This document shows positions 1 through 5,548 of a stretch of DNA of 5,976 nucleotides, one piece after another; within the stretch, counting starts at the first letter, position 1; each line of letters starts with the position of its first letter. A program made the position numbers and the translations under genes. Origin of the DNA: Cyanobacteria bacterium UBA8803. GTDB lineage: Bacteria > Cyanobacteriota > Cyanobacteriia > Cyanobacteriales > Coleofasciculaceae. Below the pieces are notes generated by a model. The model had not been told where the DNA came from. It made no database searches and was given only the letters and a program-made list of their open reading frames with translations. The stretch covers positions 1 through 5,976 of the forward strand of contig DNXU01000455.1 in the NCBI GenBank assembly GCA_003505715.1. Direction: 5' to 3'.

Positions 1-66
1 ATCCCCGACTCCCGACTCCCGATTCCCGACTCCCCATCCCCCATCCCCCATTCCCCATTCCCCATT
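1..66. repeat. Tandem heptamer array (cyanobacterial STRR type)
   Basis: Nine head-to-tail 7-bp units plus a partial ATT can be read from base 1: ATCCCCG, ACTCCCG (x2), ATTCCCG, ACTCCCC, ATCCCCC (x2), ATTCCCC (x2). The consensus is AYYCCCS. Units on the left end mostly in G and units on the right end in C, which suggests two expansion events. The array may continue left of the window. Short tandemly repeated heptamers of this kind are known from the intergenic DNA of heterocystous and other filamentous cyanobacteria. It ends 43 bp before the ribF start codon. No function is implied by the sequence. Confidence 0.9.
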
Positions 67-109
67 AAAAGTTAGCCAATTACGCCACAAATGTGTAAAA
101 ATGTGAAGC

Positions 110-1135
110 GTGTGGGTTACTTCTTCTCCAGCCACTGCTTTAACACCAACTGCTGTTGCCCTAGGAAATTTTGACGGCATTCACCGAGGGCATCAAAAAG
201 TTATTCAACCAATTTTGCATGAATCTAGAGTGCTAAGCATCCTAGATGAGCCAAGTCAGTTTGAGAATTCTGACTTGTCTGAGCTGCTCGGAGGTTTTTC
301 TCAACCGCCCGATGGGGGAACAGATCGTATTTATGCTACAATGGCAACCTTCCACCCTCATCCTCGTGAATTTTTTTCGGGTCAGGCTTGGAAGTTGCTG
401 ACACCAAGGTTAGAAAAGGTGCAGCAGCTTAGTCTATTTGGTATTGAACAGTTAGTGCTGCTACCTTTTGACCGAGAACTGGCAGCTTTAAGTCCCCAGC
501 AATTTGTAGAAAAAATTCTGGTGCAGCAGTTGCAAGCCACCCATGTGAGTGTGGGAGCAGATTTTCGCTTCGGACATCGGCGGACTGGAACTTCAAGCGA
601 TCTGAAGATGCTAGCATCTGCCTATGGGGTAAATGTTACCATTGTGCCATTGCAAACGTCTCAAGGAGAACGTATTAGTAGCTCTTTAATTCGCCAATCT
701 CTAGAACAAGGGGAGATCCAAAAAGCCAATCGCCTGCTGGGAAGGCCATACACTCTCAGGGGTGTGGTGGTCAAAGGACAACAACTAGGAAGAACGATTG
801 GATTTCCTACGGCGAACCTCCAGTTACCACCAGAAAAGTTTTTGCCCCAGCGAGGTGTCTACTGCGTGCGAGTAGGTAATCCTGCGCTGACATCACTGGC
901 ATCCTCCCACTTGGGTGTAATGAATATTGGAGAACGCCCTACGGTCAATGGCACCACTTTAACCGTAGAGGTTCACCTGTTAGATTGGTCAGAAGATTTA
1001 TACGGACAAACATTAACCGTGAGTCTAGAAAAGTTTTTACGACCCGAACAAAAATTTCCTTCCCTAGACGCTCTCAAGACTCAAATCCAGGCCGACTGTG
1101 TAGCAGCAAGAGCCTTTTTTGAGCAGGGGAACTAG
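110..1135 (+). CDS. ribF: Bifunctional riboflavin kinase / FAD synthetase
   Basis: This cytosolic enzyme phosphorylates riboflavin to FMN and then adenylylates FMN to FAD. The N-terminal FAD-synthetase half (about residues 14-195) shows the nucleotidyltransferase motif GNFDGIHRGHQ (19-29), TFHPHP (80-85), GADFRFGHRRTG (149-160) and ISSSLIR (189-195). The C-terminal riboflavin-kinase half (about 211-335) shows GRPYTLRG, GRTIGFPTANL (227-237), GVMNIGERPTVNG (269-281), and VEVHLLDW with the expected catalytic Glu at 287. At 341 aa it is slightly longer than many RibF proteins, because roughly 30 extra residues (about 38-74, acidic and Gly/Pro-rich) lie between the HxGH region and TFHPHP. The start is GTG at 110: an in-frame TGA lies at 104-106 and no earlier start is possible. 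No good Shine-Dalgarno precedes it; the GAAG at 105-108 is too close. Two AAATGTG copies lie 10 bp apart at 89-105. A MoxR ATPase gene follows after 81 bp. Confidence 0.96.
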   Translation: MWVTSSPATALTPTAVALGNFDGIHRGHQKVIQPILHESRVLSILDEPSQFENSDLSELLGGFSQPPDGGTDRIYATMATFHPHPREFFSGQAWKLLTPRLEKVQQLSLFGIEQLVLLPFDRELAALSPQQFVEKILVQQLQATHVSVGADFRFGHRRTGTSSDLKMLASAYGVNVTIVPLQTSQGERISSSLIRQSLEQGEIQKANRLLGRPYTLRGVVVKGQQLGRTIGFPTANLQLPPEKFLPQRGVYCVRVGNPALTSLASSHLGVMNIGERPTVNGTTLTVEVHLLDWSEDLYGQTLTVSLEKFLRPEQKFPSLDALKTQIQADCVAARAFFEQGN

Positions 1136-1161
1136 GATAGCTGAGGATTGGGCAGAAGTCT

Positions 1162-1167
1162 TATAAA
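1162..1167 (+). promoter_or_regulatory. Possible -10 element upstream of the MoxR gene
   Basis: TATAAA, followed by further A residues, lies in the 81-bp gap after ribF. It would place transcription initiation about 40 nt before the ATPase start codon. I see no convincing -35 hexamer at the right distance, so this is a weak candidate. The ATPase could equally be read through from ribF. Confidence 0.2.
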
Positions 1168-1186
1168 AAATGAGAAGTGCAAAATT

Positions 1187-1205
1187 GGGAGTGGGGATAG
1201 GGAGT
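1187..1205. repeat. Degenerate heptamer remnant, inverted relative to the 1-66 array
   Basis: The + strand reads GGGAGTGGGGATAGGGAGT. Its reverse complement reads ACTCCCT-ATCCCC-ACTCCC, i.e. units like those in the array at the left edge but in the opposite orientation and with one base missing. Its last part, AGGGAG (1199-1204), is the only Shine-Dalgarno-like sequence before the ATPase start, at a rather long 12-nt spacing. The repeat may therefore supply that gene's ribosome-binding site; this is inferred from position only. Confidence 0.55.
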
Positions 1206-1216
1206 AGTCTACTGAT

Positions 1217-2125
1217 ATGAGAGAACAAATCGATCGGCTAACGGAAAATCTCGGTCGTACCATTGTGGGCAAAGCCGATGCCATTCGCTTAGTAATTGTG
1301 GCATTGCTTGCCGGGGGTCACGCCCTGTTAGAAGATGTTCCTGGTGTCGGTAAAACCCTGCTGGCTAAATCTCTGGCACGTTCTATCCACGGCAGATTTC
1401 AGCGAATTCAATGTACTCCCGATCTCCTACCTACCGATATTACAGGCACCAATATTTGGAATCAGCGCAGCGGTGAGTTTGAATTTCTTCCTGGACCTGT
1501 ATTTGCCAATATCCTGCTAGCAGATGAAATCAATCGGGCGACTCCCCGCACCCAGTCCGCTTTATTAGAGGTGATGGAGGAGTTACAGGTTACGGTAGAT
1601 GGGGTATCTCGCCACGTACCCCAGCCATTTTTTGTTATAGCCACCCAAAATCCGATTGAGTATCAAGGCACTTTCCCATTGCCCGAAGCTCAAATGGATC
1701 GATTCATGTTGTCTTTAAGTCTGGGTTATCCTACTCAAGAGGAAGAACTCCAGATGTTGCAACGCCATCAGGAGGGAATGGCTGCTTCGGACTTACAACC
1801 TTGTATCTCTACCGAAGAAGTTCTAGAGTTAAGGCGTCTGTGTTATCAGGTAAAGGTGGAGACTTCGTTGCAACAGTACATCCTTAACTTAGTACGAGCT
1901 TCTCGAGAGGCGGAGGATGTAATGCTGGGGGTCAGTCCTCGCGGCACCGTAGCCTTACAGCGCACCGCTCAAACACTGGCTTTCCTGGACGGTCGAGACT
2001 ATGTGATTCCCGATGATATCAAGCTCTTGGCACCTCATGTGCTGTCCCATCGTCTCATTCCCGTAGGGGGGCGTCGAGCTAAGCCAATTGTCGAGCAGCT
2101 GTTGCGCTCCGTGCCAATTCCTTAA
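1217..2125 (+). CDS. MoxR-family AAA+ ATPase
   Basis: This is a cytoplasmic AAA+ ATPase of the MoxR branch, whose members act as chaperone-like remodelling machines, often helping metal or cofactor insertion or assembly of secreted complexes. The 302-aa length fits the family. Visible motifs are: Walker A region EDVPGVGKT (39-47, Lys46), Walker B LLADEINR (100-107, Asp103/Glu104), sensor-1 ATQNP (142-146), the PEAQMDRF segment with a likely Arg finger (Arg162), and sensor-2 GVSPRG (238-243, Arg242). The C-terminal lid (about 200-300) contains the typical YVIPDDIKLLAPHVLSHR segment. All catalytic elements look intact. The start is ATG at 1217; an in-frame stop at 1205-1207 rules out earlier starts. 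MoxR genes usually sit beside DUF58 or VWA-domain genes, but here a dihaem cytochrome c gene follows after 17 bp. The specific client is unknown. Confidence 0.94.
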   Translation: MREQIDRLTENLGRTIVGKADAIRLVIVALLAGGHALLEDVPGVGKTLLAKSLARSIHGRFQRIQCTPDLLPTDITGTNIWNQRSGEFEFLPGPVFANILLADEINRATPRTQSALLEVMEELQVTVDGVSRHVPQPFFVIATQNPIEYQGTFPLPEAQMDRFMLSLSLGYPTQEEELQMLQRHQEGMAASDLQPCISTEEVLELRRLCYQVKVETSLQQYILNLVRASREAEDVMLGVSPRGTVALQRTAQTLAFLDGRDYVIPDDIKLLAPHVLSHRLIPVGGRRAKPIVEQLLRSVPIP

Positions 2126-2142
2126 AATGGTTTTGTCCGGTT

Positions 2143-2709
2143 ATGTTAAAGTTTTTCAGGTCAAGAATTAAATTGCGATCGCCTGCCATAGGATTCCTGC
2201 TACTGTTTGGCTGGAGCATCTTGCTGGGATGGGGCATGGCACTAGCATTTGATAATCCTAAACAACCAGAGATCGTGGCTCAATCAACTCCTGCCCAGAT
2301 TGGGACGGTTGATCCTATTCCGGAGCGCTACCAGACTGGGCTAAAACTTTACTTGGAAAATTGCAGTAGCTGTCACATTGCTTTGCCTCCAGAAGTGATG
2401 CCCTCCGACACTTGGCGAACTCTGCTTTTAGAACCAGAACAGCATTACGGACAGAAATTAGAGCCAATTCCCCGCCCGTTTATCTTTGTGGTTTGGGACT
2501 ATGTGCGGACATTTTCTCGCCCGTTGAACAAAGAGGAACAAACTCCCTTTCGATTATCAGAATCGCGTTATTTTAAAGCGTTTCATCCCCAAGTTGACTT
2601 ACCTCAATCCTTGAATTCTCGTACCTGCGTCAGCTGTCACCCAGGTGCAGCCGAGTATGACTTCCGCCGTTTAACCCCAGAGCAAGAAAATTCTCCATCA
2701 GGGAACTAG
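2143..2709 (+). CDS. Exported dihaem cytochrome c (DHC-like)
   Basis: This 188-aa protein has two covalent haem-c motifs: CSSCH (Cys74, Cys77, His78) and CVSCH (Cys162, Cys165, His166). The basic N-terminus and hydrophobic stretch (about 14-36) act as a Sec signal or anchor. An ALA|FD signal-peptidase-like site at 33-35 suggests a soluble periplasmic or thylakoid-lumen protein. The pattern around the haems (CSSCHIALPPEVMPSDTW, then QHYGQ, then RYFKAFHP, then CVSCHPGAAEYDF) resembles the dihaem cytochrome c (DHC) family; I assign the family from memory of its pattern. The role would be electron transfer, with partner unknown. His149 (AFHPQ) and His101 (QHYG) are candidate distal ligands. It follows the MoxR gene by 17 bp without a clear Shine-Dalgarno, which suggests co-transcription and perhaps translational coupling. 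ATG at 2143 is the only start that keeps the signal sequence. Confidence 0.9.
   Translation: MLKFFRSRIKLRSPAIGFLLLFGWSILLGWGMALAFDNPKQPEIVAQSTPAQIGTVDPIPERYQTGLKLYLENCSSCHIALPPEVMPSDTWRTLLLEPEQHYGQKLEPIPRPFIFVVWDYVRTFSRPLNKEEQTPFRLSESRYFKAFHPQVDLPQSLNSRTCVSCHPGAAEYDFRRLTPEQENSPSGN
2175..2182. repeat. HIP1 octamer GCGATCGC
   Basis: An exact copy of the highly iterated palindrome abundant in many cyanobacterial genomes. It lies near the 5' end of the cytochrome gene and mainly indicates the host lineage. Confidence 0.85.
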
Positions 2710-2803
2710 CCTAAGAAGGCAGCTATGCAGTCCCGATGAAAAAATTTCACAGCCATGAATAAAAGTGGTATTTCCCATTACCCAATTTAAAGCCATATCT
2801 TTT

Positions 2804-2830
2804 CCCCCCAAGGTTGGGGGGTTAGGGGGG
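2804..2830. repeat. C6/G6 palindromic intergenic repeat abutting a start codon
   Basis: A perfect 8-bp inverted repeat, CCCCCCAA-GG-TTGGGGGG (2804-2821), is followed by TTA and a second G6 run (2825-2830). The C-run can pair with either G-run, giving two mutually exclusive hairpins. The layout matches dispersed C-run/G-run repeats common between cyanobacterial genes. It ends only 4 nt before the ATG of the solute-binding protein gene, so it must be in that gene's leader and supplies the only purine-rich sequence where a Shine-Dalgarno would be. The rest of the 2710-2834 gap shows no gene. Confidence 0.75.
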
Positions 2831-2834
2831 CAAA

Positions 2835-4208
2835 ATGCGTAACTCCCGGATAGGTAATCATCTACTACCCAAACTGCAAGAATTCCTCCAACAATTTGCT
2901 GAAACGAGAATATTTAAGCTACTAGCTGGTAGGAGAATCTGGATCTGGATACTACTCGCTTTATCCCAAATCTCATTTTTAGTATTCCTCAGTATCACTT
3001 GGCCGCCTGTAATTTTGAAGTTAAGAGTTTCCGAGGTAGACATTCCCTATTGGTCATCGTCTATTGCTAATTTCAATAAAAATCACCGTGGGATTAAAAT
3101 TCGTCTGATACCCGAAGCGAACACTAGGGGCAACTTTACAGAAGACCTCCAAAGATTCTATGACATTAAGTTTCGGGATGAAGACCCAGATGATCTAATT
3201 TATATGGACATCATCTGGGTAAGAAAATTTACCAAAAAGGGGTGGCTGCTGAATCTATCTGATAAAATTTCGCCCGCTGATTTAGCAGAGTTTTCTCAAG
3301 CAGACATCAATACAGGGCTGGCTCCAGGGGGTCAACTCTATCGGATTCCCCTTCGTTCAGATATCGGTATGTTTTACTACCGCAAAGATTTATTAGATCA
3401 AGCTAGATACAAACCACCTGAAACCTTTGAACAGTTGATAAAAATTTCTAAAGCTTTACAACACAACACAGGAGTAAAGTGGGGTTATCTGTGGCAAGGG
3501 CGGGAGTATGAAGGTTTATCTGCTATGTTTGTAGAAGTCCTCCAGGGTCATGGAGGTTTCTGGATTCAGCCAGATACTTTAAAGGTGGGACTAGATCGAC
3601 CGGAAGCTATTGCAGCGGTTAAGTTTTTACTTCGCACAATTGATGAGAATATATCTCCGCATAAAGGTAGGGATTCAGTTCTCTTCTACAGCGAACAAGA
3701 ATCCTTAGATGCTTTTGCTAAAGGAGATGCTCTTTTCTTGCGGGGTTGGCCTGATATGTGGAATAAAGTTAATGCTATCCCATTGCTGCGGGGCAACGTT
3801 GGAGTACAACCAATGAGGATGCACGTTCCAGGGAGTAAAGGTGGAGGTTGTAACGGGAGTTGGGGTTTAGGTATTGCTAAAAAATCCAAACATCCCCAAG
3901 CCGCCTGGGAAGCTATCAAGTATCTAACTAGCCCTGAAGCACAGCGTCAGTTAATTCTAGATACTGGTTTTCTCCCTATCCGCAAAAGTCTATTTGAAGA
4001 TGGCTCTATTTTAAAGAAATATCCTTATTTTAAAGAACTCGCTAAAGCCGTCGAAGCATCGGTATTACGCCCTGCTATTCCTCAGTATGGTGAAGCCTCG
4101 GAAATCTTGCAACGCTATCTCCATTTAGCACTTAGGAAGCAGCTAAGTCCCAAGGAAGCGATGGCAGAGGCAGCTATTGAAACTAGACAACTCTTAGGTA
4201 GGCATTAA
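2835..4208 (+). CDS. Membrane-anchored ABC-type solute-binding protein, family 1
   Basis: This 457-aa protein resembles the sugar-type extracellular solute-binding proteins (SBP_bac_1, MalE/trehalose-binding group), which hand ligand to an ABC importer. Typical segments are MDIIWVRKFTKKGWLLNLSD (124-143), YRIPLRSDIGMFYYRKDLL (169-187), FLRGWPDMW (302-310, a likely ligand-contact strand) and GSWGLGIAKKSKHPQAAWEA (341-360), then KYLTSPEAQRQL. A basic cytosolic leader of about 34 residues precedes a hydrophobic segment (35-57). No lipobox Cys follows it, so the protein is probably held by an uncleaved helix with its binding domain outside the cytoplasm. ATG at 2835 is the first possible start (in-frame TAG at 2823-2825), and no later Met precedes the membrane segment. 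No permease or ATPase gene adjoins, so it is an orphan in this view. The ligand cannot be named; a sugar is likely from the family. Confidence 0.88.
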   Translation: MRNSRIGNHLLPKLQEFLQQFAETRIFKLLAGRRIWIWILLALSQISFLVFLSITWPPVILKLRVSEVDIPYWSSSIANFNKNHRGIKIRLIPEANTRGNFTEDLQRFYDIKFRDEDPDDLIYMDIIWVRKFTKKGWLLNLSDKISPADLAEFSQADINTGLAPGGQLYRIPLRSDIGMFYYRKDLLDQARYKPPETFEQLIKISKALQHNTGVKWGYLWQGREYEGLSAMFVEVLQGHGGFWIQPDTLKVGLDRPEAIAAVKFLLRTIDENISPHKGRDSVLFYSEQESLDAFAKGDALFLRGWPDMWNKVNAIPLLRGNVGVQPMRMHVPGSKGGGCNGSWGLGIAKKSKHPQAAWEAIKYLTSPEAQRQLILDTGFLPIRKSLFEDGSILKKYPYFKELAKAVEASVLRPAIPQYGEASEILQRYLHLALRKQLSPKEAMAEAAIETRQLLGRH

Positions 4209-4220
4209 GGAATTGGCTTG

Positions 4221-5366
4221 TTAGTTTCTGCTTTGAGTTAAAGCATTTTCCTGTTGAAACTTCTGCCATTGATTGTCCTGTTGCCTGTGCCACCAAAACG
4301 AGCTGGTTACCAGTAGGATACAGAACAGAGCAAAGTTGAAACGAATTAACCAAGGATAGGTAATAGTTTGAGGGATAGTAAGTGGTGGAAGTTGGACGAT
4401 TTCTACCGGAGCATAGGGCAGTGCCTCAATAGTTTTTCCCTCTAAGCACTCTAATATAAATGATGTATTGAGCGGTCGTTCCAGGGCATGTTCAGCCATC
4501 ATATAGTCAATCCAACTGGCCAATTTTTGAGATATCTGTGGCGCACGTTCTCGCCAATTTAATTGACCCGATTCTATAGGCAAGTCAATGGGGAATTCAC
4601 CTGTTACTAAATGAACCAACGTTCGCCCAAGGGAATAAAAATCTGATTGTGGCAGTGGCTTACCCTGGATCACTTCGTCTGGAGTATAACCTGGTGACCA
4701 AATGCGCGTGCCTTCTTTATCAAAACCTATGTCGCAGAAAAAGTCTGGTGTCATCTTCCTCACAGTACCAAAATCAATGAGCTTCAACTGACCGCAGGGC
4801 TGCAATATGATGTTAGAGGGTTTGATATCTCGATGTATATAATTATTATGGTGTAAGTAGTCTATAATTTTCAGGAGTTGTATCAACCAGTCTAGAACTT
4901 TTTCCTCGGAAACTATTTTATTCTCTTTCACCCATTTTTGTAAATTAATTCCCTTAACTTTTTCCATAACCAAGCAATGTAAAGTCTTGGTAAAAGAATA
5001 AGGTAATAGTTTAATTTTATAGGAAAGGAAAACGGTAAAGTAACCATCTCCTGGGGCAATTTGAGGGATGCCGGGATGATTCAATTCTCTTAACGATTCA
5101 GCTTCTCGGCGGAATAGGTGTACTAAGGTTTTATTTCTGGTTTTTAAAACTTTTAAGGCTTTGATCCGTTCTCCCTGCACGGCTGCAACTCCCAAATCGT
5201 CAACTTCAAATATTTCCGAATGGCCTAAGTGATTAAGATCTCGGAAGGGAGAAAGCAGACGATATCGATTCTTGATTAACAAGGGTGTACCGCAGAATTT
5301 GCAAATTTCTACATGGTCTGGGTTCCTGCGGTTTTGGCAATTAGGATTGATACAATAGACTGCCAT
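4221..5366 (-). CDS. 4-Cys Ser/Thr protein kinase with C-terminal membrane helix
   Basis: This is a Hanks-type protein kinase of 381 aa. The N-terminus carries a Cys4 motif (Cys5, Cys10, Cys22, Cys25; CxxxxC then CxxC), probably a zinc-ribbon-like or redox-sensitive prefix seen in cyanobacterial '4-Cys' kinases. Kinase landmarks are the Lys of ALKVLK (Lys72), the helix-C Glu in FRREAE (Glu88), HRDIKPSN (178-185, catalytic Asp180), DFG (198-200), TPDE in place of APE (228-231), and DFYSLG (Asp242). The glycine-rich loop is degenerate (DLNHLGHSEIFEV, 43-55). A single hydrophobic segment at about 337-356 would tether it to the membrane, with a short polar tail. I chose ATG at 5366 over an upstream in-frame TTG at 5390: AGGAG (complement of 5375-5379) lies 8 nt before it, and the Cys motif then begins at residue 5. 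It is convergent with the solute-binding protein gene and divergent from the rhodanese-like gene. Substrates are unknown. Confidence 0.92.
   Translation of the reverse strand: MAVYCINPNCQNRRNPDHVEICKFCGTPLLIKNRYRLLSPFRDLNHLGHSEIFEVDDLGVAAVQGERIKALKVLKTRNKTLVHLFRREAESLRELNHPGIPQIAPGDGYFTVFLSYKIKLLPYSFTKTLHCLVMEKVKGINLQKWVKENKIVSEEKVLDWLIQLLKIIDYLHHNNYIHRDIKPSNIILQPCGQLKLIDFGTVRKMTPDFFCDIGFDKEGTRIWSPGYTPDEVIQGKPLPQSDFYSLGRTLVHLVTGEFPIDLPIESGQLNWRERAPQISQKLASWIDYMMAEHALERPLNTSFILECLEGKTIEALPYAPVEIVQLPPLTIPQTITYPWLIRFNFALFCILLVTSSFWWHRQQDNQWQKFQQENALTQSRN
4229..4249 (+). terminator. Weak candidate terminator for the solute-binding protein gene
   Basis: TGCTTT-GAGTT-AAAGCA (4229-4245) can form a 6-bp stem with a 5-nt loop and is followed by TTTT (4246-4249), about 20 nt after the solute-binding protein's stop codon. 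The orientation suits the + strand transcript; read on the - strand there is no U-tract. It lies inside the last codons of the convergent kinase gene. The stem is short and AT-rich, so efficiency would be modest. Confidence 0.35.
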
Positions 5367-5374
5367 GGCAATCT

Positions 5375-5379
5375 CTCCT
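5375..5379 (-). promoter_or_regulatory. Shine-Dalgarno of the kinase gene
   Basis: On the - strand AGGAG (within CAGGAGAG) stands 8 nt upstream of the ATG at 5364-5366. This spacing is ideal and decides the start codon against the upstream TTG at 5388-5390, which would put the Shine-Dalgarno inside the coding region. Confidence 0.75.
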
Positions 5380-5467
5380 GGGGTCAGCAACTATCCTTGG
5401 AAGTAATTAAATACTACCTAACTTATAGGAGCATCGCATTCTCTTCTCTCCAAAGGAAGACTCTTGG

Positions 5468-5493
5468 AACCCTACGTCCTGAGAAGGAGGGTT
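5468..5493 (+). promoter_or_regulatory. Possible leader hairpin upstream of the rhodanese-like gene
   Basis: AACCCT (5468-5473) can pair with AGGGTT (5488-5493). Inside it CCT (5478-5480) pairs with AGG (5485-5487) around a GAGA tetraloop of the GNRA class, leaving ACGT as a 4-nt bulge. AAGGAGG (5484-5490), a perfect anti-16S match, lies in the 3' arm, but no ATG, GTG or TTG follows it at a usable distance. Whether the region is transcribed is not known. Confidence 0.3.
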
Positions 5494-5495
5494 TC

Positions 5496-5512
5496 ACTAG
5501 GATTTCCTTAGT
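5496..5512 (+). promoter_or_regulatory. Imperfect inverted repeat in the rhodanese-gene leader
   Basis: ACTAGGATTTCCTTAGT can fold as ACTA/TAGT plus GG/CC around an ATTT loop, with one bulged T. It starts two bases after the preceding candidate hairpin and ends about 36 bp before the ATG. It could be a second leader stem or a small operator; the short arms make chance occurrence possible. Confidence 0.25.
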
Positions 5513-5534
5513 AAATTGCAAGGGAATGGAATTC

Positions 5535-5539
5535 AGGAA
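5535..5539 (+). promoter_or_regulatory. Shine-Dalgarno of the rhodanese-like gene
   Basis: AGGAA lies 9 nt before the ATG at 5549, a normal spacing. It supports that ATG as the start of the rhodanese-like protein. Confidence 0.6.
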
Positions 5540-5548
5540 TTAATCATT

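Noticed and set aside
1..66. CRISPR array or origin iterons
   Set aside because: The 7-bp units are directly contiguous with no spacers and no conserved long repeat. They fit cyanobacterial heptamer microsatellites.
89..105. Two AAATGTG copies 10 bp apart before ribF as an operator
   Set aside because: Only two short AT-rich copies overlap the immediate start region, and nothing else supports protein binding; noted in the ribF entry only.
2709..2720. GCCT-AAGA-AGGC hairpin directly after the cytochrome stop codon
   Set aside because: Only a 4-bp stem and no T-tract follows, so it does not qualify as an intrinsic terminator.
5367..5390. Eight-residue N-terminal extension of the kinase from a TTG start at 5390
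   Set aside because: The AGGAG 8 nt before the ATG at 5366 would be inside the coding region, and the Cys motif normally starts a few residues from the N-terminus.
5397..5429. TTGGAA ... TATAGG as a promoter for the rhodanese-like gene
   Set aside because: The spacing of about 20 bp is too long and the -10 match is poor. The region is AT-rich, so chance matches are expected.
5313..5543. 76-codon + strand ORF across the kinase start and the divergent intergenic region
   Set aside because: It overlaps the conserved 4-Cys coding region antisense, has no recognisable domain or Shine-Dalgarno, and ends just before the true rhodanese start. Best explained as a chance ORF.
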